64,000 nucleotides of DNA from positions 88,951 through 152,950 of the forward strand of contig NZ_JACJSA010000021.1 of the NCBI RefSeq assembly GCF_014697545.1, in the 5' to 3' direction. Every line of letters begins with the position of its first letter. Position 1 is the first letter of the stretch. Shown piece by piece: positions 8,944-21,909 of this stretch. A model generated the notes under the pieces. That model made no database searches and had not been told where the DNA came from. It worked only from the letters and a program-made list of their open reading frames with translations. The position numbers and the translations under genes are program-made. The stretch comes from Oscillatoria sp. FACHB-1407. GTDB lineage: Bacteria; Cyanobacteriota; Cyanobacteriia; Elainellales; Elainellaceae.

Positions 8944-9666
8944 ATGACCATAACCATTCAGCAGGCATTCAATAGAGCGGCACTCGATTACGACTCAACC
9001 CGCCGAATGCTCATTCCTTGTTTCGATGAATTTTACGGAACAGTCGTTGAGGTCATTTCCGGGAGTTACTCAACTGGGGAAACCGCTTCGCATCGTGCAA
9101 CCCCTTTGCAGGTTTTAGATTTAGGCGCAGGCACAGGCTTATGTGCAGCGATGGTACAGGCTGCTTTTCCCCATGCGGAGTTTACCCTGCTGGATATCGC
9201 TGAAGAGATGCTACAACAGGCGAAATTGCGCTTCGATCGCCTGGGCAAGCCTCCTACGATTCGGGTTGGCAGCTATCTGAAATTAGCGTTGGGTGAAGGC
9301 TACGACGTGGTGATCTCGGCATTGTCGATTCACCATTTGAGTGACCCTGAAAAGCAACAGTTATACCAGCGAGTGTATGAGGCGTTGGCTCCGGGTGGCA
9401 TATTTATCAACGCTGACCAGGTGTTGGGCAAGACTCCAGAAATGGAGGAGTACTATCAACAGCAGTGGTTAAAAGCGGTCAAGGCATCCGATATTCCCGA
9501 ACTGGATTTGCGGGCGGCACAACATCGGATGACCTTTGATCGCCCTGCGACATTAGATGCCCAATTAGCCTGGTTAGACGCGATCGGCTTTGAGCAAGTC
9601 GATTGCTGGTACAAAAACTTTCGCTTTGCGGTGTTTGGAGGTCGTCGTGGCGGTTCACCCAACTGA
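8944..9666 (+). CDS. Class I SAM-dependent methyltransferase
   Basis: The 240-residue protein has the Rossmann methyltransferase core. Motif I is VLDLGAGTGLCAAMV (about 58-72), followed by an acidic end to strand 2 (FTLLDIAEEML), then YDVVISALSIHHLSD (motif IV region) and LAPGGIFINADQV (post motif). The C-terminal 80 residues are helical and probably form the substrate cap. It resembles generic Methyltransf_25-type enzymes and the substrate is not evident. It sits just downstream of the ABM-fold gene and probably belongs to the same operon. Confidence 0.9.
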   Translation: MTITIQQAFNRAALDYDSTRRMLIPCFDEFYGTVVEVISGSYSTGETASHRATPLQVLDLGAGTGLCAAMVQAAFPHAEFTLLDIAEEMLQQAKLRFDRLGKPPTIRVGSYLKLALGEGYDVVISALSIHHLSDPEKQQLYQRVYEALAPGGIFINADQVLGKTPEMEEYYQQQWLKAVKASDIPELDLRAAQHRMTFDRPATLDAQLAWLDAIGFEQVDCWYKNFRFAVFGGRRGGSPN

Positions 9667-9720
9667 ATGACCAGGCTAGAGGATGCCTGGAGTCCATCGC
9701 ACTGACATACTACGTTGTAA

Positions 9721-9825
9721 TACAGCTTCGGTCAACAAGCTTAGGACAGAAGCAATGGCTCAAACCCTGATTCTGGAAGAGCTTTCTGACTCGCCTCCGC
9801 CCCAGCGAATGGGGCTACGGCTATA
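9721..9825. repeat. Family B element, copy 1 (105 bp)
   Basis: It begins TACAGCTTCGGTCAACAAGC and ends GGGGCTACGGCTATA. Copies B2 (14854-14958), B3 (38417-38520) and B4 (62265-62492, inverted and interrupted) share the layout TATAGCTTTGGTC...AAGCTTAGGAC...CTCAAACCCTGATTCTGG...GACTCGCCTCCGCCCC...GGCTACGGCTATA. The ends TATAGC/GCTATA are inverted repeats. It lies immediately upstream of the GNAT gene and may carry part of its leader. Confidence 0.65.
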
Positions 9826-9848
9826 CACCTGGATCGAGGCAAGTGTGT

Positions 9849-10394
9849 ATGATTCAGCAGCCCATACTCAAAACCCAACGGCTCCTCTTACGTCCGTTTG
9901 TGCTAGATGATGCACCGATAGTACAACAGTTGGCGGGCGATCGCGACATTGCAGCAATGACGCTCTCGATTCCCCATCCCTATCCATTGCATGTCGCGGA
10001 GGAGTGGATCAAAACCCATGCTGCCCGATTTGAGCAGGGCACTGAGGTCAATTATGCGATCGTCTTACAAAACCAAAATCGCTTGTGTGGGGCGATCGGG
10101 CTGGGGATTGATCCGGTGAACCGCCACGCTGAGTTGGGATATTGGATCGGTAAACCCAATTGGGGCAAGGGAATCTGTACCGAAGCGGGTGAAGCCATTC
10201 TACAGTATGGCTTTGAGCAACTGGAGTTACATCGTATTCACTCTACTCACTTTGCCTGCAATCCAGCATCGGGACGAGTCATGCAAAAAATTGGGATGCA
10301 CCAGGAGGGCTATCGTCCCCAATATTTCTTGAAGTGGGGCGAATTCAAGGACATTGTGCAGTACGGCATCGTAAAAAGGGACTGGCAAGCTTAG
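9849..10394 (+). CDS. GNAT-family N-acetyltransferase (RimJ/RimL type)
   Basis: ATG 9849 gives 181 residues; an in-frame GTG at 9843 is also possible. The start [20 protein letters not shown] is typical of the RimJ/RimL-like Acetyltransf_3 group. The core has [20 protein letters not shown] (acetyl-CoA binding loop, with GKGIxTEA in place of Q/RxxGxG/A) and [22 protein letters not shown], ending in [23 protein letters not shown]. These enzymes transfer acetyl groups to amino groups of proteins or small molecules; the acceptor is unknown. It overlaps the 3' end of proB by 4 bp, tail to tail. Confidence 0.9.
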   Translation: MIQQPILKTQRLLLRPFVLDDAPIVQQLAGDRDIAAMTLSIPHPYPLHVAEEWIKTHAARFEQGTEVNYAIVLQNQNRLCGAIGLGIDPVNRHAELGYWIGKPNWGKGICTEAGEAILQYGFEQLELHRIHSTHFACNPASGRVMQKIGMHQEGYRPQYFLKWGEFKDIVQYGIVKRDWQA

Positions 10395-11500
10395 ATGCTC
10401 ACCACCAGATTGTCTCGATGCACAACGGTTTCTGCTCCCACGTAACCCAGGATTTTGGGAATCTCATCGGAGTGAGCACCCATAATTTTTTGCAGTTCGT
10501 TGCTGCTGTAATTGACAATGCCTCTGGCGATCTCGTGTCCAGTGAGGTCACAGAGTTGCACCGCATCCTGGCTTTGAAATTCGCCTTCGAGTTCTTTGAT
10601 GCCCGCGGCTAACAGAGACTTACCCAGTTCAGCGATCGCTTTCACCGCTCCATTATCGAGATAGAGTTTGCCCGCAGGCACTAACCCGTGGGCAATCCAG
10701 CGTTTGCGAGCGTTAAAGTGTTGGGGTTCTGGCTCAAACTGGGTTCCCAACGGTTCGCCCTGCAAAATACGCTCAATGTTCTGGGGCGATCGCCCCTCGG
10801 TAATCACCGTACGGACTCCCGCATTCATGGCAATTTTTGCCGCTGCGATCTTGGTTACCATCCCCCCTGTCCCCCAATTGGAGCCGCGATCGCCCACTTC
10901 TACCTGCTCTTGCAATGCCTGAATGCTGTTGACCAGGGTGATGGGTTGAGCGTTGGGATTCGAGCGGGGATCAGCCGAATAGAGGCGATCGACATCCGTC
11001 AGCAAAAACAGCCAATCTGCCTCAACCAGACTAGCAACCAACGCCGACAGGGTATCGTTATCGCCAAATTTCAACTCCTCCACCGCCAGGGTATCGTTCT
11101 CATTGACGATGGGAATTACCCCCAGTTTCAGTAGCTGTCGAAATGTGCGGTAGGCGTTGACATAGCGGCTACGCTGCACCAGATCGCTGCGCGTCAGGAG
11201 CACCTGAGCAATCGGTTGTCCCAGGGTGGTAAACAGGTCATCATATACGCGCATCAACCGCCCCTGTCCTACAGCGGCAACGGCTTGCTTCATGGCGATC
11301 GATTTGGGTCGCTCCGTCATCCCTAACCGAGCACAACCCACCCCAACCGCGCCCGATGACACCAAAATCACCTGATGTCCCTGCCGTTGGAGGTGGCTCA
11401 GGGTTTCTACTAAGGCAGCGATCGTTGAGAGTGCTAAATATCCTGTATCAGGGTGGGTGAGGCTCGATGTGCCGATTTTGATGACTAGCGTTTGAGGCAT
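10391..11500 (-). CDS. proB: Glutamate 5-kinase
   Basis: The first enzyme of proline synthesis; it makes gamma-glutamyl phosphate from glutamate and ATP in the cytoplasm. ATG 11500 ([14 protein letters not shown]) is chosen since the kinase domain starts at once; a TTG at 11536 would add 12 unrelated residues. Family motifs are all present: [44 protein letters not shown] and [17 protein letters not shown]-terminal PUA domain (about residues 270-369) follows, as in long-form ProB. The upstream region contains a striking 182-bp heptamer repeat. proA is not in the window. Confidence 0.96.
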   Translation of the reverse strand: MPQTLVIKIGTSSLTHPDTGYLALSTIAALVETLSHLQRQGHQVILVSSGAVGVGCARLGMTERPKSIAMKQAVAAVGQGRLMRVYDDLFTTLGQPIAQVLLTRSDLVQRSRYVNAYRTFRQLLKLGVIPIVNENDTLAVEELKFGDNDTLSALVASLVEADWLFLLTDVDRLYSADPRSNPNAQPITLVNSIQALQEQVEVGDRGSNWGTGGMVTKIAAAKIAMNAGVRTVITEGRSPQNIERILQGEPLGTQFEPEPQHFNARKRWIAHGLVPAGKLYLDNGAVKAIAELGKSLLAAGIKELEGEFQSQDAVQLCDLTGHEIARGIVNYSSNELQKIMGAHSDEIPKILGYVGAETVVHRDNLVVSI

Positions 11501-11530
11501 CGGAATGGGTTGAATGTGACGTGCTGAAAT

Positions 11531-11712
11531 GGTCAATTGTCAATTGTCATGGGTCAGTGGTTATGGGTCAATGGTCAATCGTCAGTGGTCAATGGTCAAT
11601 CGTCAGTGGTCAATGGTCAATCGTCAGTGGTCAATGGTCAATCGTCAGTGGTTATGGGTCAATGGTCAATCGTCAGTGGTTATGGGTCAATGGTCAATCG
11701 TCAGTGGTCAGT
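11531..11712. repeat. Heptanucleotide tandem repeat array (26 units)
   Basis: The stretch divides without remainder into 26 seven-base units, mostly GGTCAAT, CGTCAGT and GGTTATG, in higher-order blocks of GGTCAAT-GGTCAAT-CGTCAGT (21 bp), sometimes separated by GGTTATG. Because 7 is not a multiple of 3 and no stop arises, several frames stay open, which explains spurious open frames here. It starts 30 bp upstream of the proB start codon. It resembles the short tandemly repeated repetitive (STRR) heptamers known in cyanobacteria. Confidence 0.9.
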
Positions 11713-12126
11713 GGGTGACCTTGAACCCAATTGGTCATTTGTAGACCGCTACTCGCTACTTCCTCGCGTCATCCCAGTGCAGGCGAGTCTCACTCCCTAT
11801 GCTCTTTTGCCCCACAAATTGCAAGACGCCAATCCCCTATTGGTGGGAATCGACGCCTTACATAGTATTCACAGGGATTTATTCACTAGGGTCTTTATAA
11901 GTTACGACCCCATTTATCTATAAGTAGCATCCCAGAAATATTGAGAATTTCTAGCCGCTTTAATGTTTTCTTTAGATTGTTGTCCGAATGTCTACTGACT
12001 TGAGGATTCATTGTGAAGTGTAAAGCTATGTAAATCATACTGCATTCCCAACGACCTTTGTAGCGAAGGCGTTTCAAGCGATCGCCCAGGCTAAATCAAC
12101 GGTTTTCGTAAAAGGAGTGCTGACTC
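11713..12126. other. Intergenic region without clear gene
   Basis: About 410 bp between the heptamer array and the yqeG stop codon. A 60-codon minus-strand frame at 11895-12077 shows no recognisable family and poor context, so it is not called. No repeat of the other families was seen. Confidence 0.4.
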
Positions 12127-12645
12127 TCATCGAGAGTTAAGCGATGCCCCCAGCACTTGAGAGAGCCATACTTCAACCGTGCGAATGGGGTAGCGTCTCA
12201 CCAACTTCGCGGGATCAACCATCGGCTCCACCAGAATGGTAAACATACCGAGACGGTTTCCGGCTAAGACATCGGTAAAGAGGCGATCGCCCACCATTGC
12301 CACCTGCTCAAAGGGAATGTTCATAGCGGTGACGGCTTGCCGCAATTTGCGGCGAGAGGGCTTTCGTGCGCCAAGGATATAAGGGAGATTAAGGGATTCG
12401 GCAATGCGACTGATGCGAGCCTGGCTGATATTGTTGCTGACGAGCCACAGTTCCACACTGGGTCTTAGCTCCTGAACCCACTGCTTCAACTCATCCGAGG
12501 CTTGCACTGCACTCATCGGCACTAGAGTTTCATCTACATCCAACACCAACCCCTTCAGGTTGTTTTTCTGCAAAACATCAAGGGTCAAACTCAAAATTGA
12601 GTTTCCCAAAATCAAATCAGGCTCTAGAAGTTTGCCCCAAGACAT
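12127..12645 (-). CDS. YqeG-family HAD phosphatase
   Basis: A 172-residue HAD IIIA-type phosphatase. Motif I is LVLDVDETLVP with nucleophile Asp36 and Asp38; motif II LWLVSNN; a lysine in GARKPSRR; and motif III MVGDRLFTDVLAGNRLGM. The family includes YqeG of Firmicutes and plant and yeast PGP phosphatases (Gep4 type), so a phosphatidylglycerophosphate phosphatase role is possible but not shown. It lies 43 bp downstream of mltG on the same strand and is probably co-transcribed with it. Confidence 0.9.
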   Translation of the reverse strand: MSWGKLLEPDLILGNSILSLTLDVLQKNNLKGLVLDVDETLVPMSAVQASDELKQWVQELRPSVELWLVSNNISQARISRIAESLNLPYILGARKPSRRKLRQAVTAMNIPFEQVAMVGDRLFTDVLAGNRLGMFTILVEPMVDPAKLVRRYPIRTVEVWLSQVLGASLNSR

Positions 12646-12688
12646 ATCAACAAAGGAGTTACGGGTAGTGGACGAGTAATCAGGTAAC

Positions 12689-13771
12689 CTACTGGACGGA
12701 GTTGGCTGGTGCTTCGCGTTGCTGCTCTAAATTATCGTGGATTTGGTCTTGAGCCGCTTGGTGCTCCGCCAGGGTACGACTGAACACATGGGTGCCATCA
12801 TAGCGAGCAACAAAGTAGAGATATTCGGTGTCAGTCGGGTTAAGTGACACCTCTAGACTAGCAAGCCCAGGGCTGGAGATCGGTCCCGGTGGCAACCCGG
12901 CATTAACGTAGGTATTGTACGGAGATGGAGTATTGACCTGGGCAAAGGTCAAGGGTTGATCGGGGGTCTGGCGAATGCCAAAGGCATACTCGACCGTTGG
13001 ATCTGCCCCTAGAGGAATTCCCTCCCGTAACCGCTTGGCAAAAACACTGGCAATCAGGGGACGTTCCTCACCAACGACGGCTTCTCGCTCCACGATACTT
13101 GCCAAAGTGACCCATTCCAGCAGGGTATAGGGGCTATTCGCTTGATTCTGCTCATAAATGGGCAGAGCTGCCTGCTCAAAGCGATCGAGCATCTGGTTGA
13201 TGACGGCTTCTGGAGTGGAAATTTCTGCCACTTGATAGGTATCGGGATAGAGAAACCCCTCCAGATTAACAATGTCTGGTGGCAACCAGGGATAGCGATC
13301 GCGCGGAATTTGTTGAGTGGCGGCTAAAAATGCGTCCGCCGCAAAAAAGCCCTGTTCTTCAAAGTAGGCTGCAATTTCCTTCATTCCCCACCCTTCGGGG
13401 ATCGTAAAGCTCTGTTGAACGACATTGCCCTGCCACACGATATTGGCGATCGCGGCTAATGGCTCAGTCGGCGAGAGTTCGTAGGTTCCCGCTTGAAACC
13501 CACCCTGGCGATCGCGCAGAGATTGCCAACGTGTCCATAAGTTCCATGCGTCGGCGGATTGAATGATCCCTGCTGCTTCTAAGTCTTCGCCAATTTGTTG
13601 GGCAGATGTTCCTTCGGGGATCTCGATTTGAATGGGCTGATCCGTCGCGGTTGCGCTGTTAGATGCTGCAACGGCAGGGGAGCTTGCCCAACTCCACCAG
13701 AGCCAACCCTGCCACCCACATAAACCCAGAGTTGCAGGCAACACAAGCAGGTAAAACAACCACTTAGACAT
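12689..13771 (-). CDS. mltG: Endolytic murein transglycosylase MltG
   Basis: This inner-membrane enzyme cleaves nascent glycan strands and so limits peptidoglycan chain length. A single N-terminal membrane anchor (about 5-30) is followed by a LysM-like region (IQIEIPEGTSAQQIGEDL) and the YceG domain. LEWVTLASIVEREAV holds the conserved catalytic Glu region, followed by VFAKRLREGIPLGADPTVEY and VNTPSPYNTYVNAGLPPGPI. At 360 residues it matches the family. It is probably transcribed ahead of yqeG. The start is unambiguous because the membrane segment begins at once. Confidence 0.94.
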   Translation of the reverse strand: MSKWLFYLLVLPATLGLCGWQGWLWWSWASSPAVAASNSATATDQPIQIEIPEGTSAQQIGEDLEAAGIIQSADAWNLWTRWQSLRDRQGGFQAGTYELSPTEPLAAIANIVWQGNVVQQSFTIPEGWGMKEIAAYFEEQGFFAADAFLAATQQIPRDRYPWLPPDIVNLEGFLYPDTYQVAEISTPEAVINQMLDRFEQAALPIYEQNQANSPYTLLEWVTLASIVEREAVVGEERPLIASVFAKRLREGIPLGADPTVEYAFGIRQTPDQPLTFAQVNTPSPYNTYVNAGLPPGPISSPGLASLEVSLNPTDTEYLYFVARYDGTHVFSRTLAEHQAAQDQIHDNLEQQREAPANSVQ

Positions 13772-13810
13772 GATTGGTAGCTGTCATTCAGTGACCAGCA
13801 GGAAACAACT

Positions 13811-13834
13811 AAAACGCCTCAGGAGGCTGAGGCG
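13811..13834 (-). terminator. Terminator after the DUF3727 gene
   Basis: Read on the minus strand, an 8-bp stem CGCCTCAG/CTGAGGCG with a 4-nt loop is followed by TTTT, 30 bp beyond the stop codon at 13865. It separates that gene from mltG. Confidence 0.65.
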
Positions 13835-13864
13835 ATGGCACAAACAATATATAAAGACTAGATT

Positions 13865-14455
13865 CTACTCTAGCTCGCTAAAGAGTTGATCTTCCAGTTG
13901 CGATCGCACGGCTTGAAACTCTTCTGGCGAGAGCAATTCTGGCTCTCCATCCCCGTTCATACGGGCAAAGAATAGGATTGGTTCGAGGGGGGTGCAAATG
14001 GCGTACTCCTGTTCTTCATAGAAGAAGTTTGCCAACAATTGAAACTCCTCTGAACCCACCAGTGCCTCATCTTCACCCAAGTCGAGCGTGATGGTGTCCT
14101 CTTCGGTTGGCTCCGGCAAATCTCCAGAAACCGTCAACGTCAGAGCAGCCCGATTGAGTGTCAAATCCTGCTCTGCCAGAACTGCCCGCGCCGTACTGAA
14201 GATGTCATCAATTTCATCGTCTTCAATATCAACGAGGGTTTCCTCATCCTCATCCTCATCATCTGCCTCCCAGGCAAAAATCTCGATGGGTGAATCAACC
14301 GGGCGCAGCAACAGATATTCCTCTCCTTCGACCTCCATTGAGTTCTCGATATAACAGAGGAGCGATCGCCCTGCTTCGTCCGAGAGATTTACGGTTGGTA
14401 AATCCTCTTCACCCTCCATTCCTGGATCTTCTTCATCCATGTTTTGCTTAGTCAT
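13865..14455 (-). CDS. DUF3727 domain protein, acidic
   Basis: A 196-residue very acidic protein. The first half (about 18-70) looks like DUF1292 (TVNLSDEAGRSLLCYIENS, EEYLLLRPVDSPIEIFAWE), with an acidic stretch of Asp/Glu after it. The second half is DUF3727 (LTLTVSGDLPEPTEEDTITL, FQLLANFFYEEQEYAICTPL, PILFFARMNGDGEPELLSP), a family of cyanobacteria and chloroplasts. Function is unknown; the upstream position to mltG and yqeG, also seen in other cyanobacteria from memory, hints at a shared process. Its own terminator lies downstream. Confidence 0.9.
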   Translation of the reverse strand: MTKQNMDEEDPGMEGEEDLPTVNLSDEAGRSLLCYIENSMEVEGEEYLLLRPVDSPIEIFAWEADDEDEDEETLVDIEDDEIDDIFSTARAVLAEQDLTLNRAALTLTVSGDLPEPTEEDTITLDLGEDEALVGSEEFQLLANFFYEEQEYAICTPLEPILFFARMNGDGEPELLSPEEFQAVRSQLEDQLFSELE

Positions 14456-14853
14456 GCCATTTACCTCTGCATCCCGTTTAGAGCGTCATGTTGAAATTGG
14501 TTGAACCTGTGTTGACAGATTGCTAAAAATTGCTGATTTATAAACCCATGTTTTTAGGTATTAATCCGATTAAAAAGTCCCGCACAGCAACGTTCATAGT
14601 AACTTTACACCAATGACTGCTCCATATTTCTCAAAATCTACTCCATAAAAAAATTTACAGCATGAGTTGAACCCAATTATTTTCAAACCAATCGGATTCA
14701 CTCATCAATTGCACTCTAGATTTAGACTGCTTGGGTGAAGCGTAAAGAGTTGAGTTATGAGGCAATTCGCACCCTCCAATACCAATCTTCTAAAAGGTTC
14801 ACCCGATAGAGTGCTGAATTAAATGTCAAAAAACGTCCACCTTACGTTAGAAA

Positions 14854-14958
14854 TATAGTTTTGGTCACAAAGCTCAAGGCAAAGGCAATAACTCAAACCT
14901 TGATGTTGGGAAAGCTTCCTGACTCGCCTCCGCCCCACCAAATGTAGCTACGGCTATA
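14854..14958. repeat. Family B element, copy 2
   Basis: The 105-bp copy starts TATAGTTTTGGTCACAAAGC and ends GTAGCTACGGCTATA, with the CTCAAACCTTGAT and GACTCGCCTCCGCCCC blocks typical of family B in between. It lies in the non-coding region upstream of the RTX gene. Confidence 0.65.
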
Positions 14959-15030
14959 GCTCTCTTTAATCGCTTTGGGCAGAAAGTATTTTGCCAAAAT
15001 CCTTCTGGATTCTAGCCAGGAATGCACACA

Positions 15031-15074
15031 TGGAGGCTCTGCCTCCAACCATGGCTTCAGGAGACAGAGCCTCC
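15031..15074. repeat. Inverted pair of GGAGGCTCTGCCTCC-type palindromes
   Basis: TGGAGGC-TCT-GCCTCCA is a perfect hairpin, and 13 bp further GGAGACAGAGCCTCC is its near-inverse, so larger alternative stems can also form. No gene function is implied; similar GC-rich palindromes are common in cyanobacterial intergenic DNA. Confidence 0.5.
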
Positions 15075-15627
15075 GTCACTCCATTTCCAAGCAGGAGCCT
15101 GGAAACGAGGCTTGTCTGGGATTTGTTTAAAGAGAGCGTGACAGAAGAGGGATCAACGGGTTTTGAGCTCAGAACGTTGATCCTTGAAACTTCTTAGAGC
15201 ATCAATATTGCTCAACCATTACATCAATTGAGATGGGTCAATAATCTCTTGATATCAAAGTTATCAGCCATAGCCAAACAGCGATGAAACAAAATTATAG
15301 TTGCACAAACAAAAGCGCACAGTATGTGTTGCTTATATTACTCAGCAAAATTAAAGCTATATAGCTAATTAGAAGAGATTTATCCGTACATCACGCCAGG
15401 AAAGGGGCGATCGCCCCTCCTAGCTTCAGAAAGATTACAGAAGACAGAGTAAGGCTTTTCTTTACCAATTCATTAATGAACAGTTAATTTACGTATAAAT
15501 CAGTACATTACCTCTACGTGAAAATCTAGCTTGTTGATGAAGGAAAAATAACTTCCGTAATTTCCGTAAATTCATAATCAGTCCGAGTTGCGTACCGTTA
15601 GCACATAACGTTAACTAAGGTTTCAGC

Positions 15628-17259
15628 ATGGCTCGGATTAAGGGTAATTCTCAACAGAATGTTCTTAAAGGCACTAATAAGAATGATCGAATTTTTGGTC
15701 TGATTGGCAACGATACCCTTTTGGGCTTCACTGGCAACGATATTCTCAGCGGAGGCAAAGGAATTGACACGTTGTCTGGAGGACGAGGCAATGATATTTA
15801 CGCCATCGACAACGCTAAAGACAAGATCCGTGAACGCAGAAACCAGGGAATTGATACCGTTCAAGCTTCTGTGAGCTTTAGTCTGAGCAGCCATCTCGAA
15901 AACCTGACCCTTACTGGTAGAGCCAACCTCAATGCCACAGGCAACGCTAACGCCAACACCTTAATCGGCAACAGAGGCAACAACATTCTGAATGGAGGAG
16001 CAGGCGCAGATCGGATGAGCGGTGGTCTTGGTAACGACACCTACGTTGTTGACAATGGAGGAGATGTTGTCACCGAAGCCGCAAACGCAGGCACTGATCT
16101 GGTGAGAGCAAATATCAATTACACCTTGACTAACAACATTGAGAACCTCGAATTATCGGGCACAGGTAACATCAATGGAACGGGTAACGCTCTGGCAAAC
16201 ACCATCACGGGCAACAGTGGTAACAACACCCTGGATGGTGGTCAGGGCAGCGATCGCCTCATTGGTGGAGCCGGAAACGATCTATATTTTGTCGATGATC
16301 TGAGCGATGTAGTGGTTGAGTTAGCCAACAACGGCATTGACACAGTCCGGACTACGATTGCAAACTACACCCTGCCTGCTCATGTCGAGTTTCTCGAATT
16401 TATCGGTGCAACTGGCACTTCTGGTGGAACAGGCACAACAGGCGGCACAACAGGTGGCACAACAGGCGGTACAACAGGCGGTGGAACTGCCACAAGCGGC
16501 ATCACAGCGATCGGCAATGCGCTGGATAACATCATCCAAGGCACTGTTGGCAACGACCTGATTGATGGAGGACTGGGGGTTGACCGACTGATTGGAGGAC
16601 TGGGTAACGATACTTACCTCGTTGACCAAACCGCTGATTTCGTAGACGAAACCGTAAACGGTGGGACGGATCTGGTCAAAGCAGCTAATAGTTACGTGCT
16701 GCGGGAAAACGTTGAGAACCTGGAACTGGTCGGTAGCGGTAACTTCGATGGCACCGGAAACGATCTGGCAAACGTCATTACAGGCAACAGCGGTAACAAT
16801 ATTCTGGATGGACGTTTAGGGGATGACACCCTGTTGGGTGGTGCTGGAGCCGACAAACTCATTGGTGGAGACGGACTCGACTCGCTGACGGGCGGAGACG
16901 GGGCAGATACCTTTGTCCTGAAGGAGCTAGATGGTGATTTGCTAACAGATTTCAATCCGTTGGAAGACAGAATCGCACTTGACCAGACTGCATTTGGACT
17001 GACAGAGGTGTTGGGCAGCGTCTTAAGTGCCTCTGGGTTGTTGACTGTCGCTGACGATGCAACCGCCACGGCTGGCACAACCTTAGCCAATCCCTTAGCC
17101 AAAATTATCTATAGCTCTGGAACAGGCAAGCTATTTTTCGACGCTAACGGTGTTGTGTCGGGTCTGGGCAATGGCGGTTTGATTGCCACCATCAACAATG
17201 CCGCAGGAGTCGCTCCTATTCTGTCCAATACTGCTTTTGTCGTAGATTCACTGATCTAA
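15628..17259 (+). CDS. RTX-type calcium-binding repeat protein
   Basis: The 543-residue protein has no Sec signal peptide. Hemolysin-type nonapeptide repeats (GGxGxDxLx) occur in four or five blocks, for example GNDTLLGFTGNDILSGGKG, GGAGADRMSGGLGNDTYVVD and GGDGLDSLTGGDGADTFVL. Between the blocks are repeats of the form GTDLVxAxxxYTLxxxxENLELxGxGNxxGTGNxxAN. A Gly/Thr linker of GGTTGGTT units (about 264-285) splits the protein. The C-terminus has the LxDFNPLEDRIALD element typical of type I secreted RTX proteins. Such repeats bind calcium after export; this one is likely an extracellular or surface protein. An AAGG 8-9 nt ahead of ATG 15628 serves as ribosome binding site. Confidence 0.9.
   Translation: MARIKGNSQQNVLKGTNKNDRIFGLIGNDTLLGFTGNDILSGGKGIDTLSGGRGNDIYAIDNAKDKIRERRNQGIDTVQASVSFSLSSHLENLTLTGRANLNATGNANANTLIGNRGNNILNGGAGADRMSGGLGNDTYVVDNGGDVVTEAANAGTDLVRANINYTLTNNIENLELSGTGNINGTGNALANTITGNSGNNTLDGGQGSDRLIGGAGNDLYFVDDLSDVVVELANNGIDTVRTTIANYTLPAHVEFLEFIGATGTSGGTGTTGGTTGGTTGGTTGGGTATSGITAIGNALDNIIQGTVGNDLIDGGLGVDRLIGGLGNDTYLVDQTADFVDETVNGGTDLVKAANSYVLRENVENLELVGSGNFDGTGNDLANVITGNSGNNILDGRLGDDTLLGGAGADKLIGGDGLDSLTGGDGADTFVLKELDGDLLTDFNPLEDRIALDQTAFGLTEVLGSVLSASGLLTVADDATATAGTTLANPLAKIIYSSGTGKLFFDANGVVSGLGNGGLIATINNAAGVAPILSNTAFVVDSLI
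16420..16488 (+). repeat. 12-bp tandem repeat coding Gly-Gly-Thr-Thr
   Basis: Within the RTX gene, GGCGGCACAACA-like units repeat four to five times and encode the GGTT linker. Such arrays can change length by slippage without breaking the frame. Confidence 0.75.
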
Positions 17260-21010
<3,751 letters not shown>

Positions 21011-21067
21011 CCGTGAGACAACACCTTCTTTTTAGAGGGTGTTTATAACTCACCTCATTACTACTAG

Positions 21068-21102
21068 AGCTGAAGCTTTTCCAGGAAGGCTTCAGCTTTT
21101 TT
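21068..21102 (+). terminator. Rho-independent terminator of apcE
   Basis: GCTGAAGC and GCTTCAGC form an 8-bp stem (a few more A-T pairs are possible) followed by TTTTTT, 58 bp after the apcE stop codon. This indicates that apcE is transcribed alone. Confidence 0.85.
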
Positions 21103-21165
21103 CATGCATCGACAACAAATTGGGCTAGATGACACCAAATCAAATGGTGTTCAAGACAGATATCG

Positions 21166-21231
21166 GTAGGGGCAGGTTTTGCAGATAAGTGCTTGGGTTT
21201 GCCGTTAGTAAACAGCTAAACCCGCCCCTAC
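21166..21231. repeat. Inverted repeat GTAGGGGC...GCCCCTAC, long form
   Basis: 14-bp arms GTAGGGGCAGGTTT and AAACCCGCCCCTAC match except one position and enclose 38 bp. The same outer sequence closes the 28-bp palindromes at 26969-26996 and 50332-50359. Confidence 0.6.
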
Positions 21232-21436
21232 GAGCGTCCGCATTTGCACTGGAAACCATTTAAAGTGGTATGACAAAGTCTGACTGGGACACAGCTTCCC
21301 AAATCCCCTTCTATTCACTGTCTCGACAGTTGCTACATAACGTTAATTTAGGTGAAATAAAATCCCCAATCCAGTTGTGAATTGGGGATCTAAATTTAAT
21401 CTAAATTCAATCTATAGTCGTTGAATCGGCTTGAGC

Positions 21437-21886
21437 TTACAGATCTCCTCGGATCTCCTGCACAACACCATCCTTCAGCAACACTTCAACTTGCATCTTG
21501 CGAATTAAGTTGTCTCCAGTTTCAATCCGGAAAAACCCTTCAATCTGACCCTGACCCACTTCCTGATCCATCTCTAACAGTTGCACTTGTTGTAACTGTT
21601 GCAAAATCTGGTTTTTCTGTTCCAGAATTTCGCTTTTCTTTTGATTGACTTGAACCTGGATATTCGTGATCTGTTGGGTAACGGCTGGGTTAGCAGGTTG
21701 ATTAGCTTGCTTTTGAACCTCAGCCGCCATCCGCTGGCCTTGTGCCTCAAGTTGCTGGAGTTGGTTATCCAGTTGGTTGATTTGATTCTGGAGTTGTTGT
21801 TGTACCTCCTCTTTCCAGCGAGGGGTAACAACAACTTTGACGTTAACGGCTCGTTTTAAGAGCAAATGAGGTTTGGAAGCATCCAT
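21437..21886 (-). CDS. YlqD-family coiled-coil protein
   Basis: A 149-residue soluble protein. It starts with a short beta-rich part (LLLKRAVNVKVVVTPRWKEE), continues with a long Gln-rich coiled coil (about 25-95, for example LQNQINQLDNQLQQLEAQG and ITNIQVQVNQKKSEILEQ) and ends in a small domain (GQGQIEGFFRIETGDNLIRK, VEVLLKDGVVQEIRG). This architecture is that of the YlqD family, whose function is unknown. It begins 23 bp after the acyl-activating enzyme gene on the same strand, so the two probably form an operon. Confidence 0.85.
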   Translation of the reverse strand: MDASKPHLLLKRAVNVKVVVTPRWKEEVQQQLQNQINQLDNQLQQLEAQGQRMAAEVQKQANQPANPAVTQQITNIQVQVNQKKSEILEQKNQILQQLQQVQLLEMDQEVGQGQIEGFFRIETGDNLIRKMQVEVLLKDGVVQEIRGDL

Positions 21887-21909
21887 GAGCGATTTTAGTA
21901 CGGGTGCGT

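Larger units (their letters stand above)
14456..15627. other. Long non-coding region with repeats
   Basis: Nearly 1.2 kb without a credible gene. It holds family B copy 2 (14854-14958), an inverted pair of GGAGGCTCTGCCTCC-type hairpins (15031-15074) and a HIP1-centred palindrome (GGGGCGATCGCCCC near 15406). A 68-codon frame at 14991-15197 overlaps the hairpin repeat and is not called. The final 200 bp are AT-rich and must contain the promoter of the RTX gene. Confidence 0.6.
21011..21436. other. Intergenic region with inverted repeat
   Basis: It holds the apcE terminator (21068-21102) and an element bounded by GTAGGGGCAGGTTT and AAACCCGCCCCTAC (21166-21231), related to the shorter palindromes at 26969 and 50332. 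Just outside are CCAAATCAAATGGT and ACCATTTAAAGTGG, possible outer inverted repeats. A half copy of the CTGTCTCGACAGTTGCTA sequence is seen near 21320. No gene is evident. Confidence 0.55.

Noticed and set aside
11521..11923. Three overlapping plus-strand open frames across the heptamer array
   Set aside because: They arise because a 7-base repeat without stops stays open in several frames. The peptides are repeats of the same few residues and have no family resemblance.
14991..15197. 68-codon plus-strand frame
   Set aside because: It covers the GGAGGCTCTGCCTCC palindromes; no family, no good start signal.
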